A stretch of DNA of 64,000 nucleotides from Macrothele yani (GCA_039090855.1 CM077013.1:143737240-143801239), one strand, 5' to 3'. Positions 22,030 to 33,042 are shown, numbered from the stretch's first letter. Notes: generated by a model from the sequence alone, not told the origin. Numbers and translations: made by a program.

Positions 22030-23215
22030 GTTATATGACTTTCATAATTTAATAGGTGCAAACTTGATAATGCAATAGGTGCAAATTTGATAATATAATA
22101 GGTGTAAACCTTGTTATATGCTTTCATAATTTAATAGGTGCAAACTTGATAATGTAATAGGTGCAAATTTGATAATGTAATAGGTGTAAACCTTGTTATA
22201 TGCTTTCATAATTTAATAGGTGCAAACTTGATAATGCAATAGGTGCAAATTTGATAATATAATAGGTGTAAACCTTGTTATATGCTTTCATAATTTAATA
22301 GGTGCAAACTTGATAATGTAATAGGTGCAAATTTGATAATGTAATAGGTGCAAATTTGATAATGTAATAGGTGCAAATTTGATAATGTAATAGGTGTAAA
22401 CCTTGTTATATGCTTTCATAATTTAATAGGTGCAAACTTGATAATGCAATAGGTGCAAATTTGATAATGTAATAGGTGTAAACCTTGTTATATGCTTTCA
22501 TAATTTAATAGGTGCAAACTTGATAATGCAATAGGTGCAAATTTGATAATATAATAGGTGTAAACCTTGTTATATGCTTTCATAATTTAATAGGTGCAAA
22601 CTTGATAATGCAATAGGTGCAAATTTGATAATGTAATAGGTGTAAACCTTGTTAGATGCTTTCATAATTTAATAGGTGCAAACTTGATAATGCAATAGGT
22701 GCAAATTTGATAATATAATAGGTGTAAACCTTGTTATATGCTTTCATAATTTAATAGGTGCAAACTTGATAATTTAACAGGTGCAAATTTTGTTATAGAC
22801 TTTCATACTTTAATAGGTGCAAACTTTGTTATATACTTTCATAATTTAATACGTGCAAACTTTGTTATATACTTTAATAATTTAATAGGTGCAACCTTGA
22901 TAATTTAATTGGTGCAAACTTGATCATTTAAGAGGTGCAGACTTTATAATTTAATAGCTGCAAACTTTGTTATATACTTTCATAATTTAATAGGTGCAAC
23001 CTTGATAATTTAATTATTTAAAAACAAACTTTGTTATATACTTTCATAATTTAATAAGTACAAACTGTGTTATATACTTTCATAACTTAATAGGTGCAAA
23101 CTTTGTTATATATATATTCATAATTTAATAGGTGCAAACTTGATAATATGTGCAGACTTGATAATTTAATAGGTTCAAAATTTGTTACATACTTTCATAA
23201 TTTAAAATAGTTGCA
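22030..23215. repeat. AT-rich higher-order tandem array
   Basis: Basic motif of about 23 bp (taataggtgcaaacttgata plus atg). Three diverged motifs plus a spacer (ttatatgctttcataattt) form an 82-83-bp higher-order unit repeated in good register from 22050 to about 22770. The array then degrades to irregular units up to 23215. Confidence 0.92.
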
Positions 23216-23690
23216 AACTGTGTTAACTTTGCCACTGCATGTTTATTAAATTGTGATTTTAACATAAATGCTACCGGAGATCCAGATAATTAATCATTTT
23301 AAATTACACACCTGTTGTAATTACGACGGACGTTTAAAAATGAATGATAATTTAATTCTAAAAAAAGAATTATTCACGACAAAATACAGTGAAACCTCTC
23401 TTAGCTAACACCCCTCATTACGACCGTTTTTCTGTGCAACCGATTTCAAATCTCATAGCCCTAATGCTAACCATCCCCCTTTTGAAAGACCACTCACACC
23501 CTCTTAACGACCATCTTTACGTAAGGACCCTTCCACGAAAACTGTATTGTTTGGATCATCATTCGCGCTGAAAATTTTCTCTATATCCTGGAATCGTGAA
23601 ACAATGAATTAAAAAAATGTGCATTAGTATGGAGAGGTCCCTTTAAAAAGCTAGAAAGTTTCCTCTGGCACGGTAGTCTTCAGATTAGAT

Positions 23691-24131
23691 GTAGAGGATT
23701 TTAGAAAGGGAGTGTCTGACCCCAGGTCTTAAACAACACTTAGAAACAGGGAGCTAGGAGAGTTGGGCTACAGTGCCCGATAGGAAAGTCACACAGAAGC
23801 ATGGTAGAAAGAGGGAGGAAGACGACATTATTTATTACCGTGAGAACAGTACCCGGGGCCCGACAACGTTCGTGACTGCCACGGAAGGACCTCGCAGGCA
23901 GGTATGAACGTTCGATCCACTAAATAACCGCCGTGCGTCGGATGGGCACGTTAAGCCGTCGGACCCCGGGTACTGACCCCCTGGTAATAAATAAGGGCGT
24001 CTTCCTCCCCCTTTCTGCTTCGGTTCCGTGTCACTTTCCTATCGGGCACTCTAGCCCAAATCTCATCGCTTCCTATTTCTAAGGGTTGTTTAAGACCTGG
24101 GGTCAGGCACTCTCTTCTTGCAATCCTCTAC
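23691..24131. repeat. Inverted repeat with arms of about 170 bp
   Basis: The left arm beginning gtagaggatt (23691) is matched by the reverse complement ending aatcctctac (24131). Shared blocks include accccaggtcttaaacaac and gtgcccgataggaaagt. The loop contains SINE-3-like sequence (23870-23980). Confidence 0.85.
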
Positions 24132-24139
24132 ATATGATC

Positions 24140-24300
24140 ATTTACCCGGGGCCCGGCTGCTTAACGAGCACATCCGACGCACGGTGGATATTTAGTGGTT
24201 CGAGCGTTCGTACCTGCCTGCGATCGAACCCGAGGTCTTCTCCGTGGAAAGCACGAACGTTGACCACTAGGCCACCCGCGGCCCTGCAAGGAAGTGAGTG
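24140..24300 (-). mobile_element. SINE-3 copy (tRNA-derived)
   Basis: On the minus strand it begins with a tRNA-like head (gggtggcctagtggtcaacg; B-box-like ggttcgatcg) and continues with the same body (ccaccgtgcgtcggatgtgc) as the copy at 38405-38566. Confidence 0.7.
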
Positions 24301-24878
24301 AGGGGGGCTGAAGGAGTTCTCGGCGATGACAGGCAATTCTAATTACGTAGCTTACGTAGTAACGTAAAGAAAGACAGAGACTCCATTCCACACTTCCGAC
24401 AAAGGCTGATAAAAGGAGTGATAGTTTAAACTCATCTTTACTTAACTCCACGTTTTGGATGGACAGAGGACACTTAAGTGCGATGACTGTCCTGAAAGGA
24501 GAAAAATTAAGAAACGATTCTCTGTGCTGAAAGAAAACTTAGAAAAAATTGTGCTGAAAGAAAAATCTTGTAAACTTAAGCAGTTGACATTACATTCGTT
24601 TTTCAAATAATGTTTTTCAGATTACTACTATAGGCAACTTCCAAATGTGTAACTGCACTACATATACTATACTGTAAATAAACTGGAATGCATCAGGTTC
24701 GTGATGCAACAATTCCGAGTACGTAATTTGTAAGAGTTATGCAGCAGTTTACAAAGGTTTAATCTCAAAACTGTTCATTGGATATGCCATTAAAACCTTC
24801 CCCTACTTAGCGACCACTCCTTTGAACGACCCTTTCTAGAAGAACCAGCAGTAGTCTCCTTAAAGAGGTTTCACTCTA

Positions 24879-25389
24879 CAAGGATGACACATACTAATTT
24901 TAATCGTTTTTCATTTGAACAGCAATAAACTGATTCCAATTGATTCTGGAAGCTTCTCAGTTTCAATTTCAGAGAATTTTTTTTATGGTTGCTAATCATT
25001 CAAACTTTGAACAGCTATATCGACTTTACCGTTGCATCGAAATGGTTTGCCCTAATAATTAAGCATAGTTCTATTTTTCTTTTTGACTCGGGAACGGAAT
25101 AGTAGAAAACAAGCTGCATGAGGATATGCACATGTTTCAGTAATTTGCTATAAAATGTGCCCATTATTTCGTCTCAGTTTTACTCAGCAGCATTTTGAAA
25201 AGGTATTAGAACACCCTATGTGGAAAAAAATTCTCGGAAGACCCCGTTTTGCACAAAAATGGAACATTCCAATAGATCTCGTATGACAGATTTCTTTTAA
25301 AACTGCTACTAAGCTCTTCAGACGTCGTATGTCGTCTACTCGTGAGGCATGGCCACGCGTGTTGAGGTTCTTGACTTCCAAGGAGGTGC
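24879..25389. other. Unannotated sequence
   Basis: No recognised repeat or coding segment. Confidence 0.4.
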
Positions 25390-25515
25390 TATTTTAGGAT
25401 GCCATACGAACAATCTCTCCGTATGTACAATTGCATGATCAACTGTCCAAGACTGTATTAGTAAATCGAAACGTGTGGAGCTTATGACTGCCAAAAATTG
25501 TTCAGGAAGGCCAAG
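25390..25515 (+). pseudogene. Tc1-type transposase N-terminal fragment
   Basis: Short plus-strand segment with a helix-turn-helix-like stretch and the linker SGRPSNKT near 25500, as found after the first DNA-binding motif of Tc1 transposases. It probably belongs with 26504-27282, from which it is separated by the Penelope-like insertion. Very decayed. Confidence 0.45.
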
Positions 25516-25552
25516 TAACAAGACGAGTTGATTTCGAGCGAGTAAAACCATT

Positions 25553-26503
25553 CAGTAATAGAAATTGCAGTCGTTTACACGATCATAAATTAAAAAAACT
25601 TTATTAAATAAAAAAGATTAAAAAATACACATTAGATCTTTCAATTCCACAATGAGATCATCGTCAGATGTTAAAAAACGACATATTAAATCCTGATGGA
25701 AGGTATAAATATCGAACAAAGACACAAAACATGATGCCAGATACATTAGGTAAAATACGATGCTAAAACATGATGCCAGGTGCATTAACTACATTAATAA
25801 ACTTTATAGTAATGACTTTAAAAGAGAACAAATGTGCAAAGGGTTTATTCATGTTCAATGGCTTGCGTATTGTCATTACTTCCGTTTTCATTCCGAAAAA
25901 GTAACTTCCATGGATGGGGGATATGTTTCGGTGTGACGTCATAACAACATAAAGTACCATATTTAAAAATATGCAAAGATTCAGCAAATAGCAAAACTAA
26001 TTTGCTAGTGGTAGTTAGTATGATACGTGCTTCATCCCAATTAGGGTAATATGTACCATCAGAAACCAGGCGTGCAAGTGCTGCAGAAGTGGATACTGTT
26101 CGTATGTCATATGTATGCTTCGAGACGCGAATTTTTAAGGAACGCTGTGTGGATCCTATGCATAAAATGGTAGATTCGTTGTCGTCCACGGAGGTTAGTG
26201 GGATGCAGTATATTCCACATTGGTCAGCAGGAGGAACAGGATCACGATAAGATTTGATACTTGAGAAGGTATTCATAGTTTTTATGCCGAAGTCTAGATG
26301 ATGACGTTTACAGAAGATTTTTAGAATTGGGGTAACATTTATGATATATGATATGGATCCCACATATTTAGGCTGCACATATTCATGAGAAAAAGTGGTA
26401 AATGAGTGACGTTGATAATTTGCTAAAATGCGATTCATGTAATGGCCAGGGTATGATCATGTAAAACTTAATGATCGTGTAAACGACGGCAATTTTATTA
26501 CTG
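25553..26503 (-). mobile_element. Penelope-like element, 5'-truncated, with inverted ends
   Basis: A 0.95-kb insertion with 33-34-bp imperfect inverted ends (25553-25586, cagtaatagaaattgcagtc onward; mirrored at 26471-26503). It carries the C-terminal, GIY-YIG-bearing part of a Penelope-like protein on the minus strand and an A/T-rich segment near 25588-25640. Related sequence (ggccaagtaa) lies just outside on both sides. Confidence 0.75.
25845..26438 (-). pseudogene. Penelope-like protein, C-terminal GIY-YIG endonuclease region
   Basis: An open stretch of 197 codons. Residues about 30-70 (YIINVTPILKIFCKRHHLDF, then the KTMNTF and SIKSYRDP segments) match the linker that follows the reverse transcriptase in Penelope-like elements. 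Residues 74-115 hold the endonuclease core: CGIYCIPL, then CIGSTQRSLKIRVSKHTYDI. The YIG motif reads CIG. The later WDEARII and FAESLHIFK segments fit the same domain. The reverse transcriptase itself is absent, so the copy is a dead 5' truncation. Confidence 0.8.
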
Positions 26504-27282
26504 AAAGGCCAAGTAAATTGACAGAAATTGACAAAACGTGTCGTCCGGGGGTACCGTAATCCCTCTGCAGCAATCATTGCCGAAGAATTTCAGGATTCAA
26601 CAGAAGTGAGTGTGGGCACCAAGACGGTTCGTAAGGAATTGCGAAGCTAATCCTTACAGGTTTAGGGTCCATATTTCACTCCCTAGACCCTAGACCTGTG
26701 GAAACGAGTGTCATGGAGTGACACATCATGCCACACCGCTTTAAAATCCGCTAGTCCTCGCTGCATGTGGCGTACGGCAGGTGTACGCTATGTACCAGAA
26801 TGTGTCACCCCAATTATTAAATTTTGTAGAGGCAGTGTCATAGTCTGGAGGTGTTTCTCGTGGTATGGACTCAGAACGTTGGTGGTTGTGGATGGAAATA
26901 TGAACGCTACGAGATACTGGGATATTACCGCACGGCCTACACTCTACCAGTTTTACTGACACGGGGTATTTTTGTTTCAGAAAGACAACGCGCCGTGCCA
27001 TAAAGCAAGCTCCAATTCGACATACTTTGAGGATATGGGAGTACAGAATTTGGAGTGTCCAACTCAAAGCCCCGATCTTGGTACTATAGAGAACCTTTGG
27101 GATGAACTTGAATGTTGGATTTGGGCTAGAAGGACACATCAAACATCTGTATCTAAACTGACCACTGCTTTGTGAGAGGAATGGAACAATATACCGGGGA
27201 CTACGTACCAGAATCTCATTGAAAGTGTGCCACGGAGAGTGCACAATGTAGTCGTCGCCAAAGGTGGGCCAACTCCTTATTG
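26504..27282 (+). pseudogene. Tc1-type transposase remnant
   Basis: Decayed plus-strand core: PSKLTEIDKTCRP at the second DNA-binding region, VRYVPECVTPIIKFCRGSVI, VWRCFSWYG, second Asp in FQKDNAPCHK, and Glu in GTIENLWDELE. The first-Asp region (near 26700) is broken by stops and reads as TECHGVT-like noise. It ends with RRVHNVVVAKGG. Ends and TIRs are not identified. Confidence 0.8.
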
Positions 27283-27489
27283 ATTTTGCCACAAAGGCAG
27301 TATCGTTTAAAAAGCACTGGTGTCGAGAGACTTTTAAGCTTGATTCACCAATTTTTCTCTTATGTAAACGAAATAGAAAAACAGTTTTAAGAAACAATGT
27401 TAACTTAGGCCTAACTTTGGAGCAACGGCCACATCTTAATAACGGTCACATTTTAATCATCACAGCGCTATTCGTAGGGTTTTACTATA

Positions 27490-28707
27490 CCCCATGAGCC
27501 ATTACATTATGACCAGCCCCAGCCTAGAGAAATGAGCGCGTATGGAGACCGAACGGTGGCGCATATGAAGTTCCCAGAGCAGTATAGGCACAACCTGAGG
27601 ACCGGCTTCTGGTTAGTAGGGTGTTCGGAGTCAGAATGGAAAAAGCTGCCGATTTATCGGAGTTTGATAAAGGACAGATTGTGATGGCATGGCGCCTTGG
27701 GACTACGATCTCAGAAACGACGCTGGTTTTGGGTTGTTCACGTGCCGATGTAGTGAGTACATATCAAAAGTGATGCACACAGGACTACACGACGAACCGT
27801 CGTCTAGCCGTGTGCCATCCGGAGTTCATTGATGCCGGAGGGGAGCGGAGAGTGTCACGCATTGTTCACAGCAACCGTAGGGCCACAGTGCGACAAATCA
27901 CCCGCAGCTACAACAGTGGTGATCAGGGCAATGTGCCACAGCACAAAGTTCATCGCAGCCTTCTGCGCATGGGCCTGTGTAGCCAACAACCCGGCCGGGT
28001 TCCCATGTTCACTACACGTCATCACCAACAACGTATGAAATGAGCCCCAGATCATCGAGATTGGACAGTGGATGATTGGAAGAAACGGGCGTGGTCTGAC
28101 GAATCAAGATTCCTGGTGCATCACGTAGATGGCCAAGCGCGGATACCCCGATTACCAACGGAGGCTATGGTACCTGGGTGCACTGTTGGGTGAAAACAGG
28201 CAGGAGGCCTCGGTGGTATGCTGTGGGCGATGGTTTCTTGGTACACGTTAGTCCCCATCATCCCAATAGCACAATCCCTGACAGCTGTTAGGTATCCGAA
28301 CTTCGTTGCCGATCAAGTTCTTCCATTCATGACAATTGTGTTCCCGGCCGGTGATGGCCATTACCAACAGGATAATGCGCCATTAAACACTGCCAGAATA
28401 GTCAAGGAGTGGTTCGAAGGACATGCTACTGGCTTTCTTTTAATGCCCCGGCATACAAATTCACCTGACATGAACCCAATCGAATATTTGTGGTTCGACT
28501 TGGGAAAGCGGGCTCGAGGTAAACGCCACCACCCCGAAATGTACAGGAACTGGATGATCTGCTGTTGACATTATGGTATCAGATACCCCAGGATACCTAT
28601 TGCCACCTCATCGAATCGATGACTCGCCGCGTGGCCGCTGTTTTGGGCTCTAAAGTGGGTCCTACAGCTTAATAAGTAGGTGGTGATAATATAATATCTG
28701 ATCGGTG
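27490..28707 (+). mobile_element. Tc1-like transposon T8 (same family as T7)
   Basis: 1218 bp flanked by TA. The left end, ccccatgagccattacatta, and the right end, whose complement reads caccgatcagatattatatt, are imperfect inverted repeats with a shared core. Without the amplification seen in T7 it has the usual Tc1 length. Confidence 0.82.
27636..28672 (+). pseudogene. Tc1-type transposase with several stops
   Basis: Start at 27636 (MEKAADLSEFDKGQIVMAWR). Two helix-turn-helix segments (TISETTLVLGCSRADVVSTY; RRATVRQITRSYNSG). First Asp in AWSDESRFLVHH, second in YQQDNAPLNT, Glu in NPIEYLWFDLG: all present. Three TGA stops sit where relatives have Trp, Trp and Arg, which fits G-to-A and C-to-T transitions, and a frameshift follows near 28560. 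Non-functional, but only a few steps from an intact gene. Confidence 0.88.
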
Positions 28708-29160
28708 TATAAAAAACTCATTAATAAAAAATGTCATATTGATAATTTTAGGAAAACTCTGGAAAATCTAGCCCAAAAGCATGGTGATTTATTTCTAGTT
28801 AACCTAAGCAACGGCGGAACCTGAGCTGGTGGTGTTATAGTTAACCTCAGCAAACACCGGAACCTGAAGTGGATTTCCTATTATCCGCTTAAGTAATTCA
28901 GCGTACCTATATGCAATTTATTTACCTGAGGCTTTCTCGGTCACACCATCGAGAATCAAAGAATTTAAATCCAGGGTCAAAGAAGAAAAGAAAAGAAAAA
29001 ACATCGGAGGAGAAAAAGAAATTTTACAATACGGATTTTTTTTTCAATGGAGTATATTTAAAACATAAAATGCGTAAAATATACAACAAATCGATATATG
29101 AAGCGAAGATATTTATTGCGCAGATGGTTAACTAACACGCCTGCCAAATTTGAGTTACTG
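28708..29160. other. Unannotated sequence
   Basis: Contains a partial internal duplication (gttaacctcagcaa-like at 28798 and 28837; cggaacctgag at 28815 and 28858). No gene seen. Confidence 0.4.
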
Positions 29161-29164
29161 AAAC

Positions 29165-29407
29165 TTGTCTACAAGTTTTTGGTGTTCTAAAGAAATTTGT
29201 GGTATTCCAAAGGATTCTAAAGGAATTTTGTGTGCTGATTTAAAAAATGACTGTGATTTTTCTTCAAGATGCAATGATGTTTCACAAAATAGATGTCAAG
29301 ATATGGGAAAATCGTCTATACATATGTATTCTGATAAAAAGTTTATTTTACTACACAAACTGACTGAAACATTTTTATATACAAAAAAGTTACAAAGAAC
29401 GATTTAA
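29165..29407 (+). other. Cysteine-rich open stretch, possible exon or remnant
   Basis: An 80-codon open stretch with six cysteines in the first 45 residues (CSKEICGIPKD, CADLKNDCDFSSRCND, NRCQDM). I do not recognise the family. It has no signal peptide, and splice sites could not be established. Its low G+C and isolation among repeats make a decayed element as likely as a real exon. Confidence 0.25.
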
Positions 29408-29643
29408 ATAGGCTAGTTGTATTTTCAAGTCCTTATACTGCCTTTATTTTTTTATTTTTTTGGCTTTGAACTTCGTTTGGTACTTTTTATTCTACACGCA
29501 GCTTGCAGGTCTTCTCTAAGTAGCATCCAAGAGGAGTCTGCCGTCATGCTGATGTTCCATTTTCCTTAGTATCGTCATTCTGTCTCATTTATGTCTTGGA
29601 ATCTTTCTCTTTGTTCCTCACAAATGCATCAAAGGTTTTCAGG

Positions 29644-29865
29644 GCCGCCCCGGTGGTGCAGTGGTCTAAGCGCTGGCTTATGACCATTCGTCTCCGAGAA
29701 GGGTCCGGGTTCGAATCGCGGTGAGGCATGGATGTTGTGTTTGTCTTACGGCACTGGATCTTTCCCTTCCCTGGAACCAGTGACCCTCAATTAGGGACGG
29801 GCGACAGCTTATGGCCTACTGAGTTCCTCACAGTAGTCGTTAAAACTTCAATAAAAAAAAAAAAG
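29644..29865 (+). mobile_element. SINE-1 copy, reference-quality
   Basis: The cleanest copy of the family: head gccgccccggtggtgcagtg (A box) with gggtccgggttcgaatcg (B box), the conserved body, and an A-run tail. Perfect 10-bp target duplication ggttttcagg at 29634-29643 and 29866-29875. Confidence 0.95.
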
Positions 29866-30034
29866 GGTTTTCAGGAATGCAATGCAGTCCATGCGATCGT
29901 TCAGAAAGTGCTCCTTCAAGCTTTTTCAACAACCCAATGCTATGAATATTTCTAGCACGTTTTCTACCATTATCTTGTAGTTGGGATTTTTATTGCTCTC
30001 CAGGATATTCTTTAGAACTTTCTTAAAAGCATTT

Positions 30035-30195
30035 ATAACGAAGTAAATTTCTCCGCCATTTTCTTCCGCGCCGGGGCTCGAACCCGGATCCCCTCATTCC
30101 GGAATATGTCACTCTACCAATTGAGCTACGCGGACGTTTCTTCTGATTCCTATCTGCCTTTATGTCGTGTGCGTCCTTCGGGCAGGTACGTCACA
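30035..30195 (-). mobile_element. TRIM-1 solo LTR
   Basis: A single 161-bp LTR, minus strand, starting TGTGACGTACC and ending CTTCGTTAT, with no internal region on either side. The tRNA-like module is at 30064-30135. The flanking 5-mers cattt and cgttc match at only three positions, so the target duplication is decayed or absent. A solo LTR is the usual product of LTR-LTR recombination. Confidence 0.85.
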
Positions 30196-30489
30196 CGTTC
30201 TAAGCCTCTCATTTAACGGTTTCCAAGTTTGTTTCTAAATCTTTGTCATTTAGAAGTCTTAGAATGTCGGGTTCGAGAAAAATGCCTTCTTTCAATTTGG
30301 AATTTCACAATCCCGCAAACTTTGTACACATATACTTAAAACATTCTCCTTCCCTTGGCAAAACTTACACAAGCTGTTTAACTCCAAGTCTGATATGAAG
30401 AAGAGGCCATTGGGATTATGGTGTCTTGATACCCAAGTCCCAGTGGAAGCAGAGAACTCAGAGAACATCTGCAGGGCAGTATAGCACTT

Positions 30490-31097
30490 ATGACGTTGTT
30501 CGGTTAAAGCTTAAAGCGACATAACGGTCCTCACTGAGTGTCGTGCGCCTTGGAGGGCCATGGCCAGGTTTTCGTAACACCCTGAGCGGTAACGATTATG
30601 TCAGCAATTAAACGTGGAACCACTCTGGGATGGACATTCAAGTATCTTTGGACATGGGCCTCAGACTGGAAGGCTTCTAGTCGTCCTGTCGCTCACCATC
30701 GTACAACACTGGAAACACATGCATGAAACATATGCAAAGACTTGCAGCCAAAGGAACTCTTCTTACACGCTCTGTCAACAAGAAATGCCACTGACGTTCC
30801 CCGTTAGCCTTAAGTATGTAATTCAATTTACATATTGGACAGCATTTTGCTCACTGATATGCAAATTTCCTTGCGGGATTTTGTTTCTCCTGTCAATTTG
30901 CATACGTCGTGTGCACATCGTGACATTTCGTTGAGCGCTTTGTATTATTTACCCGCTATTGCTTTCCGAACTGTAATTTTAGATACCAATGTACTTAATG
31001 AGTTGATAATCGGAAGTAGACTCAAAGCGTGGAAATATGTTTAACATTTTAAGGTTTAATGTATATCAGAGTAATTTTCGTTATGTTCCTTGGCTTC
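30490..31097. other. Unannotated sequence
   Basis: A plus-strand stretch of 106 open codons at 30614-30934 has no recognisable domain. Nothing else seen. Confidence 0.4.
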
Positions 31098-31099
31098 TA

Positions 31100-32270
31100 C
31101 GCTGAAGTGCCAAAAGCCATGGGATACGTACCTACTATTCGTGTAGAACCTCCTCTAGTTTAGCGAAGTGCAGCAACTCGGCGTGGCATCGATTCCACAA
31201 GTGGCCGGAACATTTCTAGAGAGTTGTTGAACCATGCCGTCTGAACAGCCACCCACAGTTCCCTAGTATTTGTAGGTGCAGGATGTTCCGTGCGAATGGG
31301 TCTTTCCACCATGTCCCATAAGTGCTCTATTGGGCTTATGTCGGGCAAACGTGGTGGCCACACCATCCCTCGGAACTGTTCTCGAGGCAATTTTGTACAA
31401 CTTGGGCCCGATGACATGGTGTATTGTCATCCTGGAAAATCCCATCGTTGTTGGGGGACATGAAGTCCATGAAGTGCTGCAAATAGTCATCCAGGAAAGA
31501 AACAAAGTGATTACCGATTAATGGCGTGTTTACGAGGACCAGAGGACCCAAGCCGTGCCATGTAAAGACACCCCACACAACCACCACCAGCTTACACAGT
31601 GCCTTGTTGACAGCTTAGGTCCATGGCCTTATGGAGTCTGCACCACACCCGAAACCTACCATCAGCTCGTAACAACTGGTAGCGAAACTCAGCGAACAAC
31701 GCCACATGTTACCAATCTTCCAGAATCCAAATACCATGCTCACGGGCCCAGAAAAAGCTCTGTGTCCGATGTCGTGGTGTTAACAAAGGCACTCTGGTAG
31801 GTCTTCTGATCCCATACCCCATGGACGCTAAATTACGCTGCACTGACCTGATGGATATGTCTCTCGCACCTCCTGCATTGAATGTGGATGTTATATGAGC
31901 CAGTGTCGCTTGTCTGTTAGCAGGGACAATCCTGGTGAGACGTCGCTGGTCACGGTCATTGAGCACACGTGGTCAGCCACTGCGCTGTCCACAGTGGGTG
32001 GTAATGCCTTCCATGGGGCATTCTCGGTGCACACGTAATACCGTGGGTCGAGGAATGTTGAATGTTTGCGCAACTTCGGAAATGGAATGTCCCATCCTTT
32101 TGTCTCGCACTATCATGCCTCGTTCAAACTCCAATAATTCACGTCGGCTTGCCATAATCCTGTAGGTGGTTATTCAACCTTTCTCACGAGATTACACCTC
32201 GCAGCTGTGACAAATCGTGGCGTGGGTCGAAGCCTTTATACCCCGTAGAGCCAGTTAATGATTTACATAC
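31100..32270 (-). mobile_element. Tc1-like transposon T10
   Basis: Minus-strand element. The left end (cgctgaagtgccaaaagcca) is preceded by TA at 31098-31099 and matches the right end of the fragment at 61330-61647. The other end, near 32270, is not clearly defined. Confidence 0.75.
31160..32155 (-). pseudogene. Tc1-type transposase, broken and catalytically altered
   Basis: Start at 32155 (MASRRELLEFERGMIVRDKR). Helix-turn-helix segments: HSISEVAQTFNIPRPTVLRV and, after a break, RQATLAHITSTFNAG. The first-Asp motif has changed to LFAEFRYQLL (relatives have SDESRYQLL), so Asp appears replaced by Ala. The second Asp is present in FQDDNTPCHR, and the Glu in SPIEHLWDMVE in another frame. At least three frameshifts. 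Confidence 0.85.
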
Positions 32271-32611
32271 TGCTATTGCATGATTTATGTGTTCAATCCT
32301 CTGATCTGAATTCCATTAAAAAATGTTTTGGCCATGGTGGAAAGAACTACTTGGAGTCGATGCTCTTTCCCCTCAAATCTTAGAGTTTTTCGATGTTCTA
32401 CTACAAGTGTGATTTTTTCCCTTTGTGAACCAAATTAACCCTTTAACCGACTAAAATGAATTTACTAGGGTTACAAAAACGGGCTGAAATCAGCTCGAAC
32501 GAACATTTTCGCTGTCTGAGAAGTTGGCTAAACGAGACAGTAACTAGTGTGACGTGCCTGCCCCGCAGGACGCACACGACATAAAGGCAGATGATAGCAG
32601 CAACAACGAAC

Positions 32612-32683
32612 GTCTGCGCAGCGCAGTTGGTAGAGCGACTTGTACCGGAATAAGTGGACTCGGGTTTGATTCCCGGCGTGGAC
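32612..32683 (+). other. tRNA-like sequence in TRIM-1 5' LTR
   Basis: 72 nt with acceptor halves GTCTGCG and CGTGGAC. The D-arm A box is mutated to CAGCGCAGTTGG. The B box reads GGTTTGATTCC. Decayed relative to the 3' LTR copy. Confidence 0.7.
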
Positions 32684-33042
32684 CAGAAATGACGGAGAAA
32701 TTTACTTCGTTTAATGGCGCCCGAACTTCCCGGACGACCCGGCCTTTCAAGATCTCGCAATGGTGTGATGTTCTTTCCACACCGCGAGATACGAAAAATA
32801 AGAGAATCCCTTCTCCAGCGCTTCGAAAAATAAATGTGTGTGACGTACGTTGCATTCCACACACCAGATTGACTGGGACTTCTCAAGTGCACGTTCTACA
32901 GCGGATGACTGCCTACGACGATTCATGGTCACGGTTGACCCGTGGGCCATGCCCCCGGCCCTCTTTCGTGGGGGGGGGGGATGTGACGTGCCTGCATCGC
33001 AGTACGCACACGACATAAAGGCAGATAGCAGCAACAACGAAC

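Larger units (their letters stand above)
23387..24876. mobile_element. pogo/Tigger-like non-autonomous element with nested insertions
   Basis: The left end cagtgaaacctctcttagc and the right end ccttaaagaggtttcactc are inverted repeats, with TA at 23385-23386 and 24877-24878. The inner flanks also show related gacc-rich motifs (acgaccgttttt, aacgaccatcttt, gaccactcctttgaacgacc). No transposase is encoded. The centre is filled by an inverted repeat and a SINE-3 copy. Confidence 0.65.
29440..30480 (-). pseudogene. Decayed coding-like sequence, family unrecognised
   Basis: On the minus strand 30310-30475 reads open for about 50 residues with protein-like composition (MFSEFSASTGTWVSRHHNPN, then GLFFISDLELNSLCKFCQGK) up to a stop after RDCEIPN. 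Related-looking pieces continue in shifting frames towards 29440. A SINE-1 and a solo TRIM LTR are inserted in it. It is probably an old transposon protein or processed gene; no function is assigned. Confidence 0.4.

Noticed and set aside
24161..24451. 96-codon frame with RGWPSGQRSCFPRRRPRVRS
   Set aside because: It runs antisense-wise through the SINE-3 head; similar peptides arise from any tRNA-derived SINE.
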